A stretch of 64,000 nucleotides of DNA from JAJPKK01 sp963747835 (GCA_963747835.1 CAVVGO010000005.1:1116001-1180000); one strand, 5' to 3'. Positions 1 to 10,026 are shown, numbered from the stretch's first letter. A program made the numbers and translations. Notes: generated from the sequence alone by a model not told the origin.

Positions 1-154
1 CGTGATGGGAGGTTAGAGGAGGGCAGGCCCCGGAGGTCGAATTGGAAGGATCGCGTTAACGTTTCTTTCGCTCTGTTCGTCAGGGCGCCACTGCGCTGCA
101 CCCGGACAACCTTCTACAGCGCCGAAAGTTCCGCCGCAACGGCCGGACGTGGCG

Positions 155-1286
<1,132 letters not shown>

Positions 1287-1405
1287 AACGGAACTCCTGT
1301 TTCTCCGAGGTCGGCATAGACTACAATGCCCTCAATTCACGTGCGAGCCTTGTAGACTGTAGACTAAAGACATTCTCATCCAATCGATGCACAGCGGAAA
1401 GTCGC

Positions 1406-2332
1406 ATGGTTCGACTTTGGGTAGTGAATACTGATCTCGACTGGTTCGACTTCCTGGCATCCCAGCCAGGAATCGATGAGGTAAATTTTTGGCAGCCAAG
1501 CGGTGCTTCAAATTTTGCGGCGGTTCAGCCTGGAGAATTGTTTCTCTTTCGCCTAAAAAGCCCGCGCAACGCGATTGGTGGCTACGGGGTGTTTAGCCAT
1601 GCCTCGAGGTTGCCAATATCTCTGGCCTGGGAAGCTTTTGGAATTAAAAACGGCGCGCCCAGTTACGAAGAGATGCGCAATCGTGTAGGACGGCTTCGAG
1701 ATCGCGCTGAGCCGCCAAAGGGCGACTACATTATCGGAGCCCGGATTGTTGTTGAGCCAGTTTTCCTTCCGCCCGAGCTTTGGATACCGCAACCCGAATC
1801 CTGGGCGAGATCAATTGTTGTGGGCAAGACTTACAGTACGGATGAAGCGGAAGGCTTGCGTCTATGGGAGCGAGTGGTTGACGCTGGGCAAACCGCGACT
1901 CGGACGATCACAGGCCTTGCAGAACCGCAAAGGCGATACGGCGAGCCGACACTGATTATTCCAAGACTCGGTCAGGGCGCTTTTCGAATTGCGGTAACTG
2001 ATGCATATGGACGAGCATGTGCGGTTTCTGGCGGCAAGGTCTTGCCTGCATTGGACGCGGCACATATCAGGCCGTACTCATTCGGCGGGCTGCATGAGGT
2101 ATCAAATGGTATTCTTCTTCGTCGCGACATCCACAGCGTCTTCGATGCAGGATATGTGACCTTCGATGAAAATCTCCGTTTCGTCGTCAGTGATCGAGTA
2201 AGGTCAGATTTCAACAATGGGGAAGAGTATAGGCGTCTGCATGGACAGCAGCTTCATCTCCCATTGACGCCGCTCAATCGTCCAGACCGTGAGGCGCTGA
2301 GATGGCACAATACGAACAGGTTTCTTGGCTGA
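1406..2332 (+). CDS. HNH endonuclease
   Basis: 308-residue protein whose C-terminal third carries an HNH nuclease core of the restriction-endonuclease type: DAAHIRPYSFGGLHEVSNG at about residues 216-234, followed by IHSVFDAGYVTFD. The AAHI...N...H arrangement supplies the metal-binding and catalytic histidines. The N-terminal two thirds (starting MVRLWVVNTDLDWFDFLAS) has no domain I recognise and may be the DNA-recognition part. A GGAAAG stretch a few bases before the ATG serves as ribosome binding site. The DNA is visibly AT-richer than adhC on one side and ubiD on the other, and no methylase lies beside it, so it looks like a single acquired gene, perhaps modification-dependent nuclease cargo. 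Fold assignment is firm; role in restriction is inference. Confidence 0.82.
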   Translation: MVRLWVVNTDLDWFDFLASQPGIDEVNFWQPSGASNFAAVQPGELFLFRLKSPRNAIGGYGVFSHASRLPISLAWEAFGIKNGAPSYEEMRNRVGRLRDRAEPPKGDYIIGARIVVEPVFLPPELWIPQPESWARSIVVGKTYSTDEAEGLRLWERVVDAGQTATRTITGLAEPQRRYGEPTLIIPRLGQGAFRIAVTDAYGRACAVSGGKVLPALDAAHIRPYSFGGLHEVSNGILLRRDIHSVFDAGYVTFDENLRFVVSDRVRSDFNNGEEYRRLHGQQLHLPLTPLNRPDREALRWHNTNRFLG

Positions 2333-2420
2333 CAATAGCAAACACCAAGACCGATTTATTAGCGTCGCCAACAGAGCTTCTTCGTTCGTTTATAATTGTT
2401 TCCCAATCCTCAGCGCCATT

Positions 2421-3830
2421 CTAAAGATCGAGCAGCGCGCCGATCCGCGCCGCGTCGGTCGAAAAATTCTCCGCCACCGCCGCCGTCGGGGCAAAGGCAT
2501 AGCGAGCGAACCGCGCCTGGTCGGCGAACGGCACGGTGGCGTCGATGCCTAGCTTGGCGATGATGCCGTTGTTGCCGACGCGCACATATTCGTGGCCCCG
2601 CGCTTCCGGGATCACGATCAGGTCGCGCGAGGCTTCCATGCGGGTCGCGAGCGCGTACTCCACGTCTTGCGGATCGCGGATGTCGATGTCGTGATCGACC
2701 ACGATCACCATGTCGAGGTCCTTGAGCGCCCCGAACGCGGCGAGGATCGCGTTGCGCTGGAGGCCGTCATGGGCTGGCGAGGTGCGGTTGATCTGCAGCA
2801 CGGCGTGGAAGCGGTGCAGGCCGCCCGCCGTCATCTCGGCATCGACCACGATCGGCACGGCGGCGCGCAGCACCTTCAGCAGGCTCGCCTCCAGCACGTA
2901 TTTGCGCAGCACGATGGTCTCGCGGCCGTAGCCGTTGATGGCGTGGTAGATCGGCCGGCGGCGATGGGTGAGGGCGGTGATGTCGACCACCGGCATCTCC
3001 TCCGCATGGGCGAGATAGCCGATGAATTCGCCGAACGGCCCCTCGGTGATGGTTTGGTCGCAGCGGATCACGCCTTCGAGCACGATCTCGGTTTCCGCCG
3101 GCACCAGGAGATCCTGCGACACCGCCCGCACCACCGGCAGCGCCCGGCCGGCGAGCCCGCCGGCGACCGCGATCTCGTCGGCGTTCTCCGGCATCTGCGA
3201 GCCCATGGTGGCGGCAGTGTATTGCAACGCAATGTCGGTGCCGATGCACACCGCGATCGGCAGGTGCTGGGCCTTCTGCCTGGCGCGCTCCCACGCAAGC
3301 CGCAGGTGGCGGCCGAAGTCGAGCCTGATCGCGGTGCGCTTCGGCTCCAGAAGCTGCAGTCGATGATAGGAGGCGTTATAGGTGCCGGTCTCGGGATCGC
3401 GGGCGATCACGACCCCGGCGGTGATGAAGCGCCCGGCGTCCTCGGCGGTGTGGGTGAGCACCGGTAGCGCCGTGGTGATGTCGAAGCCATCGCGATGGAC
3501 CATCTCCTGGGCCGGCGCGCGCTCGACCAATGTGGGCGGCTGCGGCGCCCCGATGGCGCGGCCGATGAAGTCCCGGATGGCGCGGAAATCGCAGCCGAAT
3601 GCGGCCTCGCAGTTGCCCCGGTTGGAGAGCAGGTTGCCGATCACCGGAACCGTGAAGCCCTTGACGTCGCCGAACAGGATCGCGGCGTCCTCGTTGTCGA
3701 ACGCCTTCATGATGGCGGCGATCTCGAGCCGCGGGTCGGCCGGCCGATCATAGGTACGCAGCCGGCCGCGCTCGACCATGCGGCGCAGCGCCGAGCGGAA
3801 ACGCGTATCGAGAATGTCGGCATTCGACAT
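2421..3830 (-). CDS. UbiD-family decarboxylase (prenylated-FMN dependent)
   Basis: 469-residue protein of the UbiD family, which reversibly decarboxylates aromatic or alpha,beta-unsaturated acids using prenylated FMN. The core motif ITEGPFGEFIGY with its conserved glutamates lies mid-protein, preceded by GTDIALQYTAATMGSQMPENADEIAVAGGLAG-like active-site scaffolding (positions about 3230-3130) and followed by HAINGYGRE. Length fits the family (450-500). An in-frame ATG exists upstream at 3965, but the start at 3830 is preceded by GGAG at proper spacing and begins MSNADILDTRF, so it is preferred; the upstream extension is low-complexity Pro/Arg/Ala. No ubiX or ring-carboxylase partner lies nearby, so the substrate is open. 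A role in aromatic catabolism rather than ubiquinone synthesis is likely but unproven. Confidence 0.88.
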   Translation of the reverse strand: MSNADILDTRFRSALRRMVERGRLRTYDRPADPRLEIAAIMKAFDNEDAAILFGDVKGFTVPVIGNLLSNRGNCEAAFGCDFRAIRDFIGRAIGAPQPPTLVERAPAQEMVHRDGFDITTALPVLTHTAEDAGRFITAGVVIARDPETGTYNASYHRLQLLEPKRTAIRLDFGRHLRLAWERARQKAQHLPIAVCIGTDIALQYTAATMGSQMPENADEIAVAGGLAGRALPVVRAVSQDLLVPAETEIVLEGVIRCDQTITEGPFGEFIGYLAHAEEMPVVDITALTHRRRPIYHAINGYGRETIVLRKYVLEASLLKVLRAAVPIVVDAEMTAGGLHRFHAVLQINRTSPAHDGLQRNAILAAFGALKDLDMVIVVDHDIDIRDPQDVEYALATRMEASRDLIVIPEARGHEYVRVGNNGIIAKLGIDATVPFADQARFARYAFAPTAAVAENFSTDAARIGALLDL

Positions 3831-4053
3831 GAAAGCTCCAGGCGCCGATCGCGGCAGGCGGGCCGCGACGGCCGCACAAGGTTGGCGGGCGCCATAGTGC
3901 GGTTGATCGCGCGAAGAGCGCAAGGCGGGGAGCGCCGCATGATATCCATGCGGAGGCGGTAGCATCGCGGGCGTGAAATGCGCTATAGGGTCCAGGCGGA
4001 TACGGTCGGCCCGTCGCCAGCCGTACCGCCGGCGGCGCCGTCAGGCACAGCCA

Positions 4054-4130
4054 GCGCTCGTAGCTCAGCTGGATAGAGCATCAGACTTCGAATCTGAGGG
4101 TCGGGAGTTCGAATCTCTCCGAGCGCGCCA
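4054..4130 (+). tRNA. tRNA-Arg (anticodon TCG), island insertion site
   Basis: A complete 77-nt cloverleaf: acceptor GCGCTCG pairs with CGAGCGC, D arm GCTC/GAGC, anticodon stem TCAGA/TCTGA around loop CTTCGAA (anticodon TCG at 34-36), T arm GGGAG/CTCTC-type stem with TTCGAAT loop, discriminator G and encoded CCA. The 3' 45 nt (4086-4130) recur exactly at 21575-21619, showing the gene was used as an attachment site and restored by the incoming element. Confidence 0.97.
4086..4130. repeat. attL: left 45-bp repeat inside tRNA-Arg
   Basis: It begins CTTCGAATCTGAGGGTCG and ends GAGCGCGCCA, covering the anticodon loop to the CCA end. It is identical base for base to 21575-21619; the flanking bases differ on both sides, which fixes the repeat length at 45. 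Confidence 0.93.
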
Positions 4131-4525
4131 CGAAATGTATCAATTAAATCAATGAGTTATTTTGAATTTTATGTGGTAAATAGCTCAAGGCTTTGGCTCT
4201 GTAAGCAATGGGCTAATCAATGTGAGTATCCCCTTTAAGAAGGGTTTAGGGACGCATCGTTGCGCGACCCCACCTCCCCAACCTCGGCCAGCAAAAACGC
4301 GTCAGCGACGGTCCTAGAGGGTCAGGAGCCCAGTCCATGATCCCGCGTGGTTCTGCGGCCACGAAGTTCGCCGAGTCCTGATAGTGGTTCCTGGTAATCG
4401 AACCGTATGCACCTCATGCTCCGGCGGGTGGTTGCGCCCTGCTTCATCAGCACGCAACATCAGACACCCACAACTCCATCGCCGCAACGGGCTGTGTATC
4501 AGACTTCAATGATTTCATTGGACGA
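4131..4525. other. Gene-free stretch with a possible remnant copy of the next gene's 3' end
   Basis: No convincing gene. On the minus strand about 4380-4470 resembles the end of the neighbouring gene (4620-4700): an interrupted frame reads SMRCIRFDY where the intact gene has NMRRIRFDCHGHY, and at DNA level AATCGAACCGTATGCACC aligns with AATCAAACCGAATGCGCC. This could be the relic of a tandem duplicate. The octamer AATCAATG occurs at 4147-4154 and 4215-4222 and again near the right end of the island. Confidence 0.35.
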
Positions 4526-5626
4526 CTAGTAAGTTTTGGCACCAACGCACGCGGCGGCGGCCATCTGTCCGACAACTGAGCGGGGCGGGGCCATCTGCAT
4601 TCCGCCGCCGCCGTCCGTTTCGATGTAGTGCCCGTGACAATCAAACCGAATGCGCCGCATGTTTGGCGCAGGGCATTGGTTGTTGTCCACAACGCACATC
4701 ACCGCGTCAGCGCATCCGCCGCAATAGTACAAGTGAGAAACGGATTTCATGTCGAGCGCATAGACTGCGCCGTTGTCCGCCTCAATTATCCGCCACTCCG
4801 GTTCGTAGGTAGGCTGCGCGATGGGGGTAGCTGCCTTTGCGGACGCCGTTGCGCTCACGCTGTCCTCACCCCAATGAGCAAGCGCCTCAGCAAATGCACG
4901 TTCGCCGGAAGGACCCTTCTCGACGACGATGATGCTTCGCCTTCCATCATTGAAGACAACCGGAATATCAATCCATGCTCTCTCCTTCAGGAGTTGAATA
5001 TTTCGATGCCTATCTGAATCGATCAACGACAAGCCGATCAGAAAATAGTTGGCCTCGACCTTCATTGCTTGACCGGCGAGCGGTGTGCCGCGTGCCATCT
5101 CCCCCTGCTTCATAAGTATGCCCGGAACGCTCGAAATGCCGCCATGGACATCCGGCAGCAAATTGAACAGGACTTCGACGATATGACTGGCCGGAATCTT
5201 CTTGTCGTTGTTGCGCCTAATTGACCAGCGCAGGGTGATTTGCTGCTCGGGAATCTCGATTTCCGCCACCAGCACCGTATCGACCGGTTGTCCCGGTGCG
5301 GGCGCGCTCATTTCAGTGTGCCAAACCGCCGAGCCGTTAAAGCGCCTGCCAGCGGCGTCGGATTGACTCTCTTCGTAAAGAACAACTTTTTGCCGAGTCT
5401 GCGCATTTGCGTTAGTCAGTGGCGGTGCGGGCCGCATGGCCGGAACTCGATATGTGCTGGGCGGATTTCCGTTTCTGGGTGATCGGTTGCGCTGTATCTC
5501 GCGGCACAACGTGGCATCCCGAGGATTTCGGCAATCGAGGGCTCTGTCCACAGGCGGCGAAACCGGCTGCGCGAACGATGAGCCCACGGCGGACGCAGTG
5601 ATCCAAATTGCGGTGACGACGCGCAC
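4526..5626 (-). CDS. Secreted protein of unknown function
   Basis: 366 residues when begun at the GTG at 5626, chosen because GGAGG sits six bases upstream and translation then opens with a signal peptide (VRVVTAIWITASAVGSSFA, predicted cleavage before QPVS). A longer ATG start at 5725 would place 33 non-hydrophobic residues before the signal. The mature part has a Pro/Arg-rich stretch (about residues 25-65), a middle domain and a cysteine-bearing C terminus with YYCGGCADAVMCVVDNNQCP and RIRFDCHGHY, likely disulphide-bonded. I recognise no family. It runs divergently from the XRE gene at 5724, so the regulator may control it. It is the leftmost island gene and is probably cargo acting in the periplasm. 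Confidence 0.75.
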   Translation of the reverse strand: MRVVTAIWITASAVGSSFAQPVSPPVDRALDCRNPRDATLCREIQRNRSPRNGNPPSTYRVPAMRPAPPLTNANAQTRQKVVLYEESQSDAAGRRFNGSAVWHTEMSAPAPGQPVDTVLVAEIEIPEQQITLRWSIRRNNDKKIPASHIVEVLFNLLPDVHGGISSVPGILMKQGEMARGTPLAGQAMKVEANYFLIGLSLIDSDRHRNIQLLKERAWIDIPVVFNDGRRSIIVVEKGPSGERAFAEALAHWGEDSVSATASAKAATPIAQPTYEPEWRIIEADNGAVYALDMKSVSHLYYCGGCADAVMCVVDNNQCPAPNMRRIRFDCHGHYIETDGGGGMQMAPPRSVVGQMAAAACVGAKTY

Positions 5627-5723
5627 GTAGGCCCTCCTGACTTCTGCAAGCTCCGGCTGAACTCGATCGAGACGTGTATTATAATGCGTCGCAATTAATT
5701 GCACATCCTGCCCGACTGGGCGC

Positions 5724-5954
5724 ATGTCGGAGGATGTGCGGCGAATGGTGGGGCGTAATGTGCAACGGTTGCGACGGGCGGCCGGGCTGTCGCAGGCTGC
5801 ACTTGCGGAGCGGATGGGCGTGGACCGCGCCTACGTGAGCGGTCTCGAACTTGGACAGCGCAACCCCACGATCGTGACGCTCTGGCATGTCGCCAAGGCC
5901 CTCGGCGTCAAGCTGCGGCATTTTTTCGAAGAGGAGAAGTCTCGCCGGGCTTAG
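5724..5954 (+). CDS. XRE-family helix-turn-helix regulator
   Basis: 76-residue protein that is almost entirely one Cro/C1-type HTH domain: VGRNVQRLRRAAGLSQAALA, the recognition helix DRAYVSGLELGQRNPT and closing IVTLWHVAKALGVKLRHFF. Proteins of this size are one-domain repressors of mobile elements or restriction/defence loci. It lies 97 bases from the divergent secreted-protein gene and 187 bases ahead of the SIR2 gene reading the same way, so it could regulate either. It has no output or ligand domain. A rough dyad overlapping both promoters was looked for but none could be named with certainty. Confidence 0.9.
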   Translation: MSEDVRRMVGRNVQRLRRAAGLSQAALAERMGVDRAYVSGLELGQRNPTIVTLWHVAKALGVKLRHFFEEEKSRRA

Positions 5955-6141
5955 TTACGGATCGCCAGTTTAGGCAGAGATGATCGGATCATCCTCCCTG
6001 GCGCCGCCGGGCACGGGGCTCGGCGGCGAAGCTTGACGCGGAGCGGACGCACGTCGGATTCTATCCTGAAGTCGCAGGTGTAAATCCTGCCAATGGGATA
6101 TAGTGGCGATCAGCGCTGCTTGGCTTTTCGCACGTGGTTGT

Positions 6142-7080
6142 ATGAGATTCCTACCTGGCACTCCGGATATTCCGGATGAATTGATTAAGGCCGTCGCCGA
6201 GGGCCACGCCGTGTTCATCTGCGGTGCGGGTGTCTCCATGCGCGTCGGCATGCCGTCGTTCCGCAGTCTCACGGAACAGATTTACGACTATATCAACGAA
6301 ACGCCCAAAAACGAGGCGGCGGAAGAAGAGGCTATAAAACGCGGCGAGTACGACCGGGCACTCGGCTCGCTTGAACGAAGAACACGACTGCCAAAGGCGC
6401 CGTCGCGAGTACGTGCTGCGACTACGAAATTGCTCACGCCTGCGCCTGGCCTTACGGTTCCTGACCATCTCAATCTGCTGCGGTTGTCCCGGGACGCAGA
6501 CGGACGGGTCAGAATCCTCACCACCAATTTCGATCCATTGTTCGAATGTGCGGCTCAAGCCGGCGGATTAACGGTACCGAGCCACGCGGGCAAGGCTGTC
6601 CCCCGGCCCGGAACCCCCGATGACCATGGGATTCTGCATCTGCATGGCCGAATTGCCTACGCCTACGGTCCCATGAATATTGCTCAGTCCGACCTGATCC
6701 TAACTAGCGCGGACTTCGGCGATGCCTATCTTCGCGACGGATGGGCGGCGCAATATGTAGAAGACCGGATGCGGGTGAATACACTTGTCCTCGTTGGTTA
6801 CACCGCCGAAGATACCGCCATGCGTCTCTTGCTTGAAACGCTTGATGCCGACCGCGAACGTTTTCGCGATCTAAAAAAAATTTATGCTATCGAGCAGCAG
6901 ACATTGGTCTCCGCGTCGATCTGGAAGGCTAAAGGCATCGCACCGATCGAGTTTGCCGACTACGACCAAATCTACAAGACTCTCGACGAGTGGGCAACTT
7001 ACGCGATGAACCCGGCAGCGTATGGCGGCGCGAAGTTGAACGCGTTTTTCGGCGTGACCTCGTCACCCAAGGCGCCGTGA
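6142..7080 (+). CDS. SIR2-family domain protein (NAD-consuming effector domain)
   Basis: 312 residues from the ATG at 6142, preferred to 6103 because family members begin MRFLP...IPDEL. The SIR2 fold is clear: GAGVS (residues 28-32) for NAD binding, TTNFD (127-131), the catalytic-type histidine in LHLHG (166-169) and a VLVGYTAEDTAMR strand-helix. SIR2 domains in phage-defence proteins such as DSR and Thoeris deplete NAD on infection; that function is inferred from family and island context. The frame stops at 7080, apparently by a one-base loss, because the shifted frame continues with RYSMESTKKKTPRDATDFE and joins the next gene. The N-terminal domain by itself is complete. Confidence 0.85.
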   Translation: MRFLPGTPDIPDELIKAVAEGHAVFICGAGVSMRVGMPSFRSLTEQIYDYINETPKNEAAEEEAIKRGEYDRALGSLERRTRLPKAPSRVRAATTKLLTPAPGLTVPDHLNLLRLSRDADGRVRILTTNFDPLFECAAQAGGLTVPSHAGKAVPRPGTPDDHGILHLHGRIAYAYGPMNIAQSDLILTSADFGDAYLRDGWAAQYVEDRMRVNTLVLVGYTAEDTAMRLLLETLDADRERFRDLKKIYAIEQQTLVSASIWKAKGIAPIEFADYDQIYKTLDEWATYAMNPAAYGGAKLNAFFGVTSSPKAP

Positions 7081-7233
7081 GATACTCCATGGAATCGACA
7101 AAAAAGAAAACGCCGCGGGATGCCACGGATTTTGAGCGCGAGCAGCTGCGTTTCTTCCTTAGTCAGGAGGACGTTGCCGAGAAACTCGCAGAATTAAATC
7201 CCCTCCCTCGCGTGGCTTCCTGAGCTCGCGCGA

Positions 7234-8790
7234 ATGAAAGTGATTCAATCGCCCGCCCAGCTTACCCCGTGGATCGAAAGGAATTTTGACGACCCGGAAG
7301 CCGTCCGCGAAGTTTCGGCGAACCTCGGCTTTTTCGATGAGCGAGCAGCAGAGCTACTTGAATTTCGCCTCAATCACAGGCGTGATTCCCTGTCACCGCT
7401 TCTTGCCAAAAGTTGGCAAATCATTATCCGGCATATCCGCGATAACCCGCGAGGGGCACTGCGGAGCGAGTGGTTTGATATTCAGCCGCGTATCAAAGCG
7501 GGTGAGCGGTCATCCGAACTGCTTGAAAGGCTTGCCCGGATGCTGCGGCCAAAGCCGAAGGTCGGAAAGAGCATCTCCTGGTTCGACGAAGGTGGCGAGC
7601 GTGTGCCGAAACGACCCTCGGACCTCATGTCGATCGATTACGAGGTCGAGGGCGATCTTACCGAAGAAGAGGTCCTTGCGGCGTGGCCGAAGGACGCTCC
7701 GCCAGACGTTGAACAAAGACTTCTGACCGTGTTAACCGAAGCGCTAGATGCTTCACTGGCTGATGCCACCGACCTCGAAGTTGAAAGCAATGTAGGCTAC
7801 AGCGTATCGGATAGCGATGTTCCCTCAATCGCTGCCCATAGACAGAACGAATACCGTACCGGTTTCCTTCCGATCACGCGGATGATCGCTGAAACCTGGA
7901 CACACCTTGCGCACGAGGATGTCGCTTTGGCTCTGCCGTTCGTGCCGCGATGGGCATCAAGCCCTCTAAAGTTGAATAAACGGTTGGCGCTGTTTGCGGC
8001 GGCGGACAAAGCGGTTCCGGCTGACGAGGCGGCGAATATTCTTTTGATGCTGCCGCAAGGTCTTCTCTTTTTCACGAACGCAACCGTTGAGGTATTCCGC
8101 TTGTTGCGCGAACGATGGAATGAGCTTCCTGCGGGAAAACGGATCAAAATCGAAGAACGGATTGCAGCAGGCCCGCCGCCGGACTGGTTCATATCCGACT
8201 CCGAAATCCACGTTGAGCGGTCCCGGTTCGACATTCTGGGCGAAATGGAACGCGCAGGCTTGAGGCTCGGGGGTACATCTAAATCTGTGCTAGCAGACAT
8301 TAAAAATAAACACCCCCAATGGGAATTGCGCCCTTCCGAACAAGCGGGGTTTCACATCTGGCACGGAGGTGGAAGCCGCATCGTCGGCGATTCTCAAAGG
8401 CTTGAAAGTTTACCGGTTGAATCACTAGTCGACGAAGCAAAGGTGATAGCCGACAATGCGGACTTCATGGATGGAGATGACTGGCAGGCGCTTTGCCAAA
8501 GCAACCCGCAACACGCCCTCGGCGGGTTGGAGGTTAAGGCTCGCAAGGGAGAGTGGCCAGATTGGGCGTGGAATCCTTTTTTGTGGGCTGCCCAAAAGCT
8601 TGATGATTCGGATAGTGTCTCTCTTGTAGCTAAACTGCTCTTGATGTTCCCCGACGAAGACTTTCCGGAAGTCGCAAACACCGCCTCATGGTGGCTGAAC
8701 GAAAAAGCGAAGGCATTAGACGAAAATCTTTTGTGGCCGCTTTGGGATAAGATTGAAGCTGCGACGGCGGTAGAGTTGAGGGAGGAGTAG
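7234..8790 (+). CDS. Middle part of the large SIR2 protein (helical, unknown fold)
   Basis: 518 residues beginning at an internal ATG without a good ribosome binding site. It probably continues a frame that starts further upstream (ATG at 7089) and is shifted in the CCCC run at 7200-7203. Composition is that of alpha-helical repeats rich in Leu, Glu, Ala and Trp (ELLERLARMLRPKPKVGK, WFISDSEIHVERSRFDILG), with no catalytic motif I can see. In large SIR2 defence proteins the region after the NADase acts in oligomerisation or in sensing phage proteins, so this may be the sensor part. The stop is a TAG at 8788 immediately followed by ATG, in the same frame as the next piece. Confidence 0.6.
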   Translation: MKVIQSPAQLTPWIERNFDDPEAVREVSANLGFFDERAAELLEFRLNHRRDSLSPLLAKSWQIIIRHIRDNPRGALRSEWFDIQPRIKAGERSSELLERLARMLRPKPKVGKSISWFDEGGERVPKRPSDLMSIDYEVEGDLTEEEVLAAWPKDAPPDVEQRLLTVLTEALDASLADATDLEVESNVGYSVSDSDVPSIAAHRQNEYRTGFLPITRMIAETWTHLAHEDVALALPFVPRWASSPLKLNKRLALFAAADKAVPADEAANILLMLPQGLLFFTNATVEVFRLLRERWNELPAGKRIKIEERIAAGPPPDWFISDSEIHVERSRFDILGEMERAGLRLGGTSKSVLADIKNKHPQWELRPSEQAGFHIWHGGGSRIVGDSQRLESLPVESLVDEAKVIADNADFMDGDDWQALCQSNPQHALGGLEVKARKGEWPDWAWNPFLWAAQKLDDSDSVSLVAKLLLMFPDEDFPEVANTASWWLNEKAKALDENLLWPLWDKIEAATAVELREE

Positions 8791-9750
8791 ATGCGTGATG
8801 TGCTGACGGACGCCCTCAACGCGCCAGCCGGTCGTCTTGCCGAAGTGATTATCAAGAGGATGACAAAAGGCGTGAACGGAGAAGAGATGCCGGAGGCCAT
8901 ACGGCAACGCCTGGACACGTTGGCTTCTGCATCGGGAAGGTTCGGCCAACTCGCTCGCGTTCGCTTCGCAGCTGAAGTATCGATGCTATTCGAGAGAGCG
9001 CCGATTTGGACCACGGAAAGAATAGTCCCACTGTTCGACTGGAAATCGAGCGACGCGGCAAATGTATGGAACGCGCGCAAATATTCGAACTACATCGGAT
9101 CGCCTGAGCTGTTTAAATTGACGAAGGCATCCTTTCTTGAACTGTTTGGCCGGCCTGAAATCGCCGAAGATGATTTGCGCGTTTATGGCGAATGGCTGGC
9201 CATCATTATGATAGCGAACCGATCCAAAAACGCGGGCTATCCGATAGCGCCGACTGAAGCACGGTCAGCGCTTCGAGCGGCAGGCATCAGAGCCATGGCC
9301 AGCGTCGGGCACCGTTTGGCAGCCGAAATGAAGCACGCCAAGCCTGAAGAGAAGATTGCGCATTGGCAAAACATCGTCGGCCCAGTTTTCGAATCCGTTT
9401 GGCCGCTGGACACGAAGCTACAGTCACCTGATTCCACCTTCATACTTGTACAAATTCTGCGAGAGAGCGGTCAGGCTTTTGCGCAGGCGGCGGAGGTAAT
9501 CATTCCCTTTATTCGGCCGGAGGACCCACGCCGGCACACCAGCGTCCATTCGATTTCGGCCGCAGACGACAGTCTGTACGCGACGTCTCCTGCAAAAGTA
9601 CTCGATCTGATTGCAGCCGTTGTAGGCGATTCGCCTACCGTAGGCCCCTACGGTTTGATCGACGTCCTGGACCGCATTCGCAAACACGCTCCGCATCTGG
9701 CAGATTCTAGGAGGTTTCAAAGGCTAATAGGCGTGGCAAACGCTCGCTGA
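8791..9750 (+). CDS. C-terminal part of the large SIR2 protein
   Basis: 319 residues, in the same frame as the preceding piece and separated from it only by TAG (TAGATG). GGGAGGAG ends five bases before the ATG, so reinitiation is plausible and the piece may be made as a separate, translationally coupled subunit. The sequence is helical (MRDVLTDALNAPAGRLAEVI, LFERAPIWTTERIVPLFDW) and resembles the far C terminus of large SIR2 proteins as I know them. No enzyme motif is visible. If TAG arose from GAG, AAG or CAG, one substitution would restore a single long chain. Confidence 0.6.
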   Translation: MRDVLTDALNAPAGRLAEVIIKRMTKGVNGEEMPEAIRQRLDTLASASGRFGQLARVRFAAEVSMLFERAPIWTTERIVPLFDWKSSDAANVWNARKYSNYIGSPELFKLTKASFLELFGRPEIAEDDLRVYGEWLAIIMIANRSKNAGYPIAPTEARSALRAAGIRAMASVGHRLAAEMKHAKPEEKIAHWQNIVGPVFESVWPLDTKLQSPDSTFILVQILRESGQAFAQAAEVIIPFIRPEDPRRHTSVHSISAADDSLYATSPAKVLDLIAAVVGDSPTVGPYGLIDVLDRIRKHAPHLADSRRFQRLIGVANAR

Positions 9751-10026
9751 GTGCAACGCTCCGAGTTCCAGTTAGTCTCCACGCCGAGCTTTCCTTCGAT
9801 CGAACGCTCGAAGCGCCCCCTTCACCTTTTGAGGTAGGGGACGAGAAGAGACGGAGCAGCCCGTAGTAGTGACGAAGGCTCTGTAATGGGGCTGGAGCGA
9901 GGGGGCCGCGTTGTTCAGCCAAGGCCACTGGCCAACTGAAGCCATCTGGTGACGGGAGGAGCCCGTGGACGAGGCGGAGGGAGCAAGAAAAGCAATCCGA
10001 AACCGCTTAGAGTTTGTCCGGGAAGT

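Larger units (their letters stand above)
6142..9750 (+). pseudogene. Large SIR2-domain defence-type protein, interrupted into three pieces
   Basis: Reading 6142-7076, then 7077-7199 in the next frame, then 7201-9750 in the first frame gives one coherent protein of about 1200 codons. This matches the known layout of large SIR2-family proteins (N-terminal SIR2 domain, long alpha-helical remainder). Three lesions interrupt it: a one-base loss near 7077, a one-base gain in a CCCC run at 7200-7203 (with the frame corrected it reads AELNPSLAWLPELARMKV) and an in-frame TAG at 8788-8790. The pieces are listed separately because each is open and could be translated. Whether the interruptions are real, functional or errors is unresolved. 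Confidence 0.6.

Noticed and set aside
2592..3467. Rightward 291-codon frame
   Set aside because: It is the antisense of the ubiD gene; His/Arg/Asp-rich composition without any domain or start signal.
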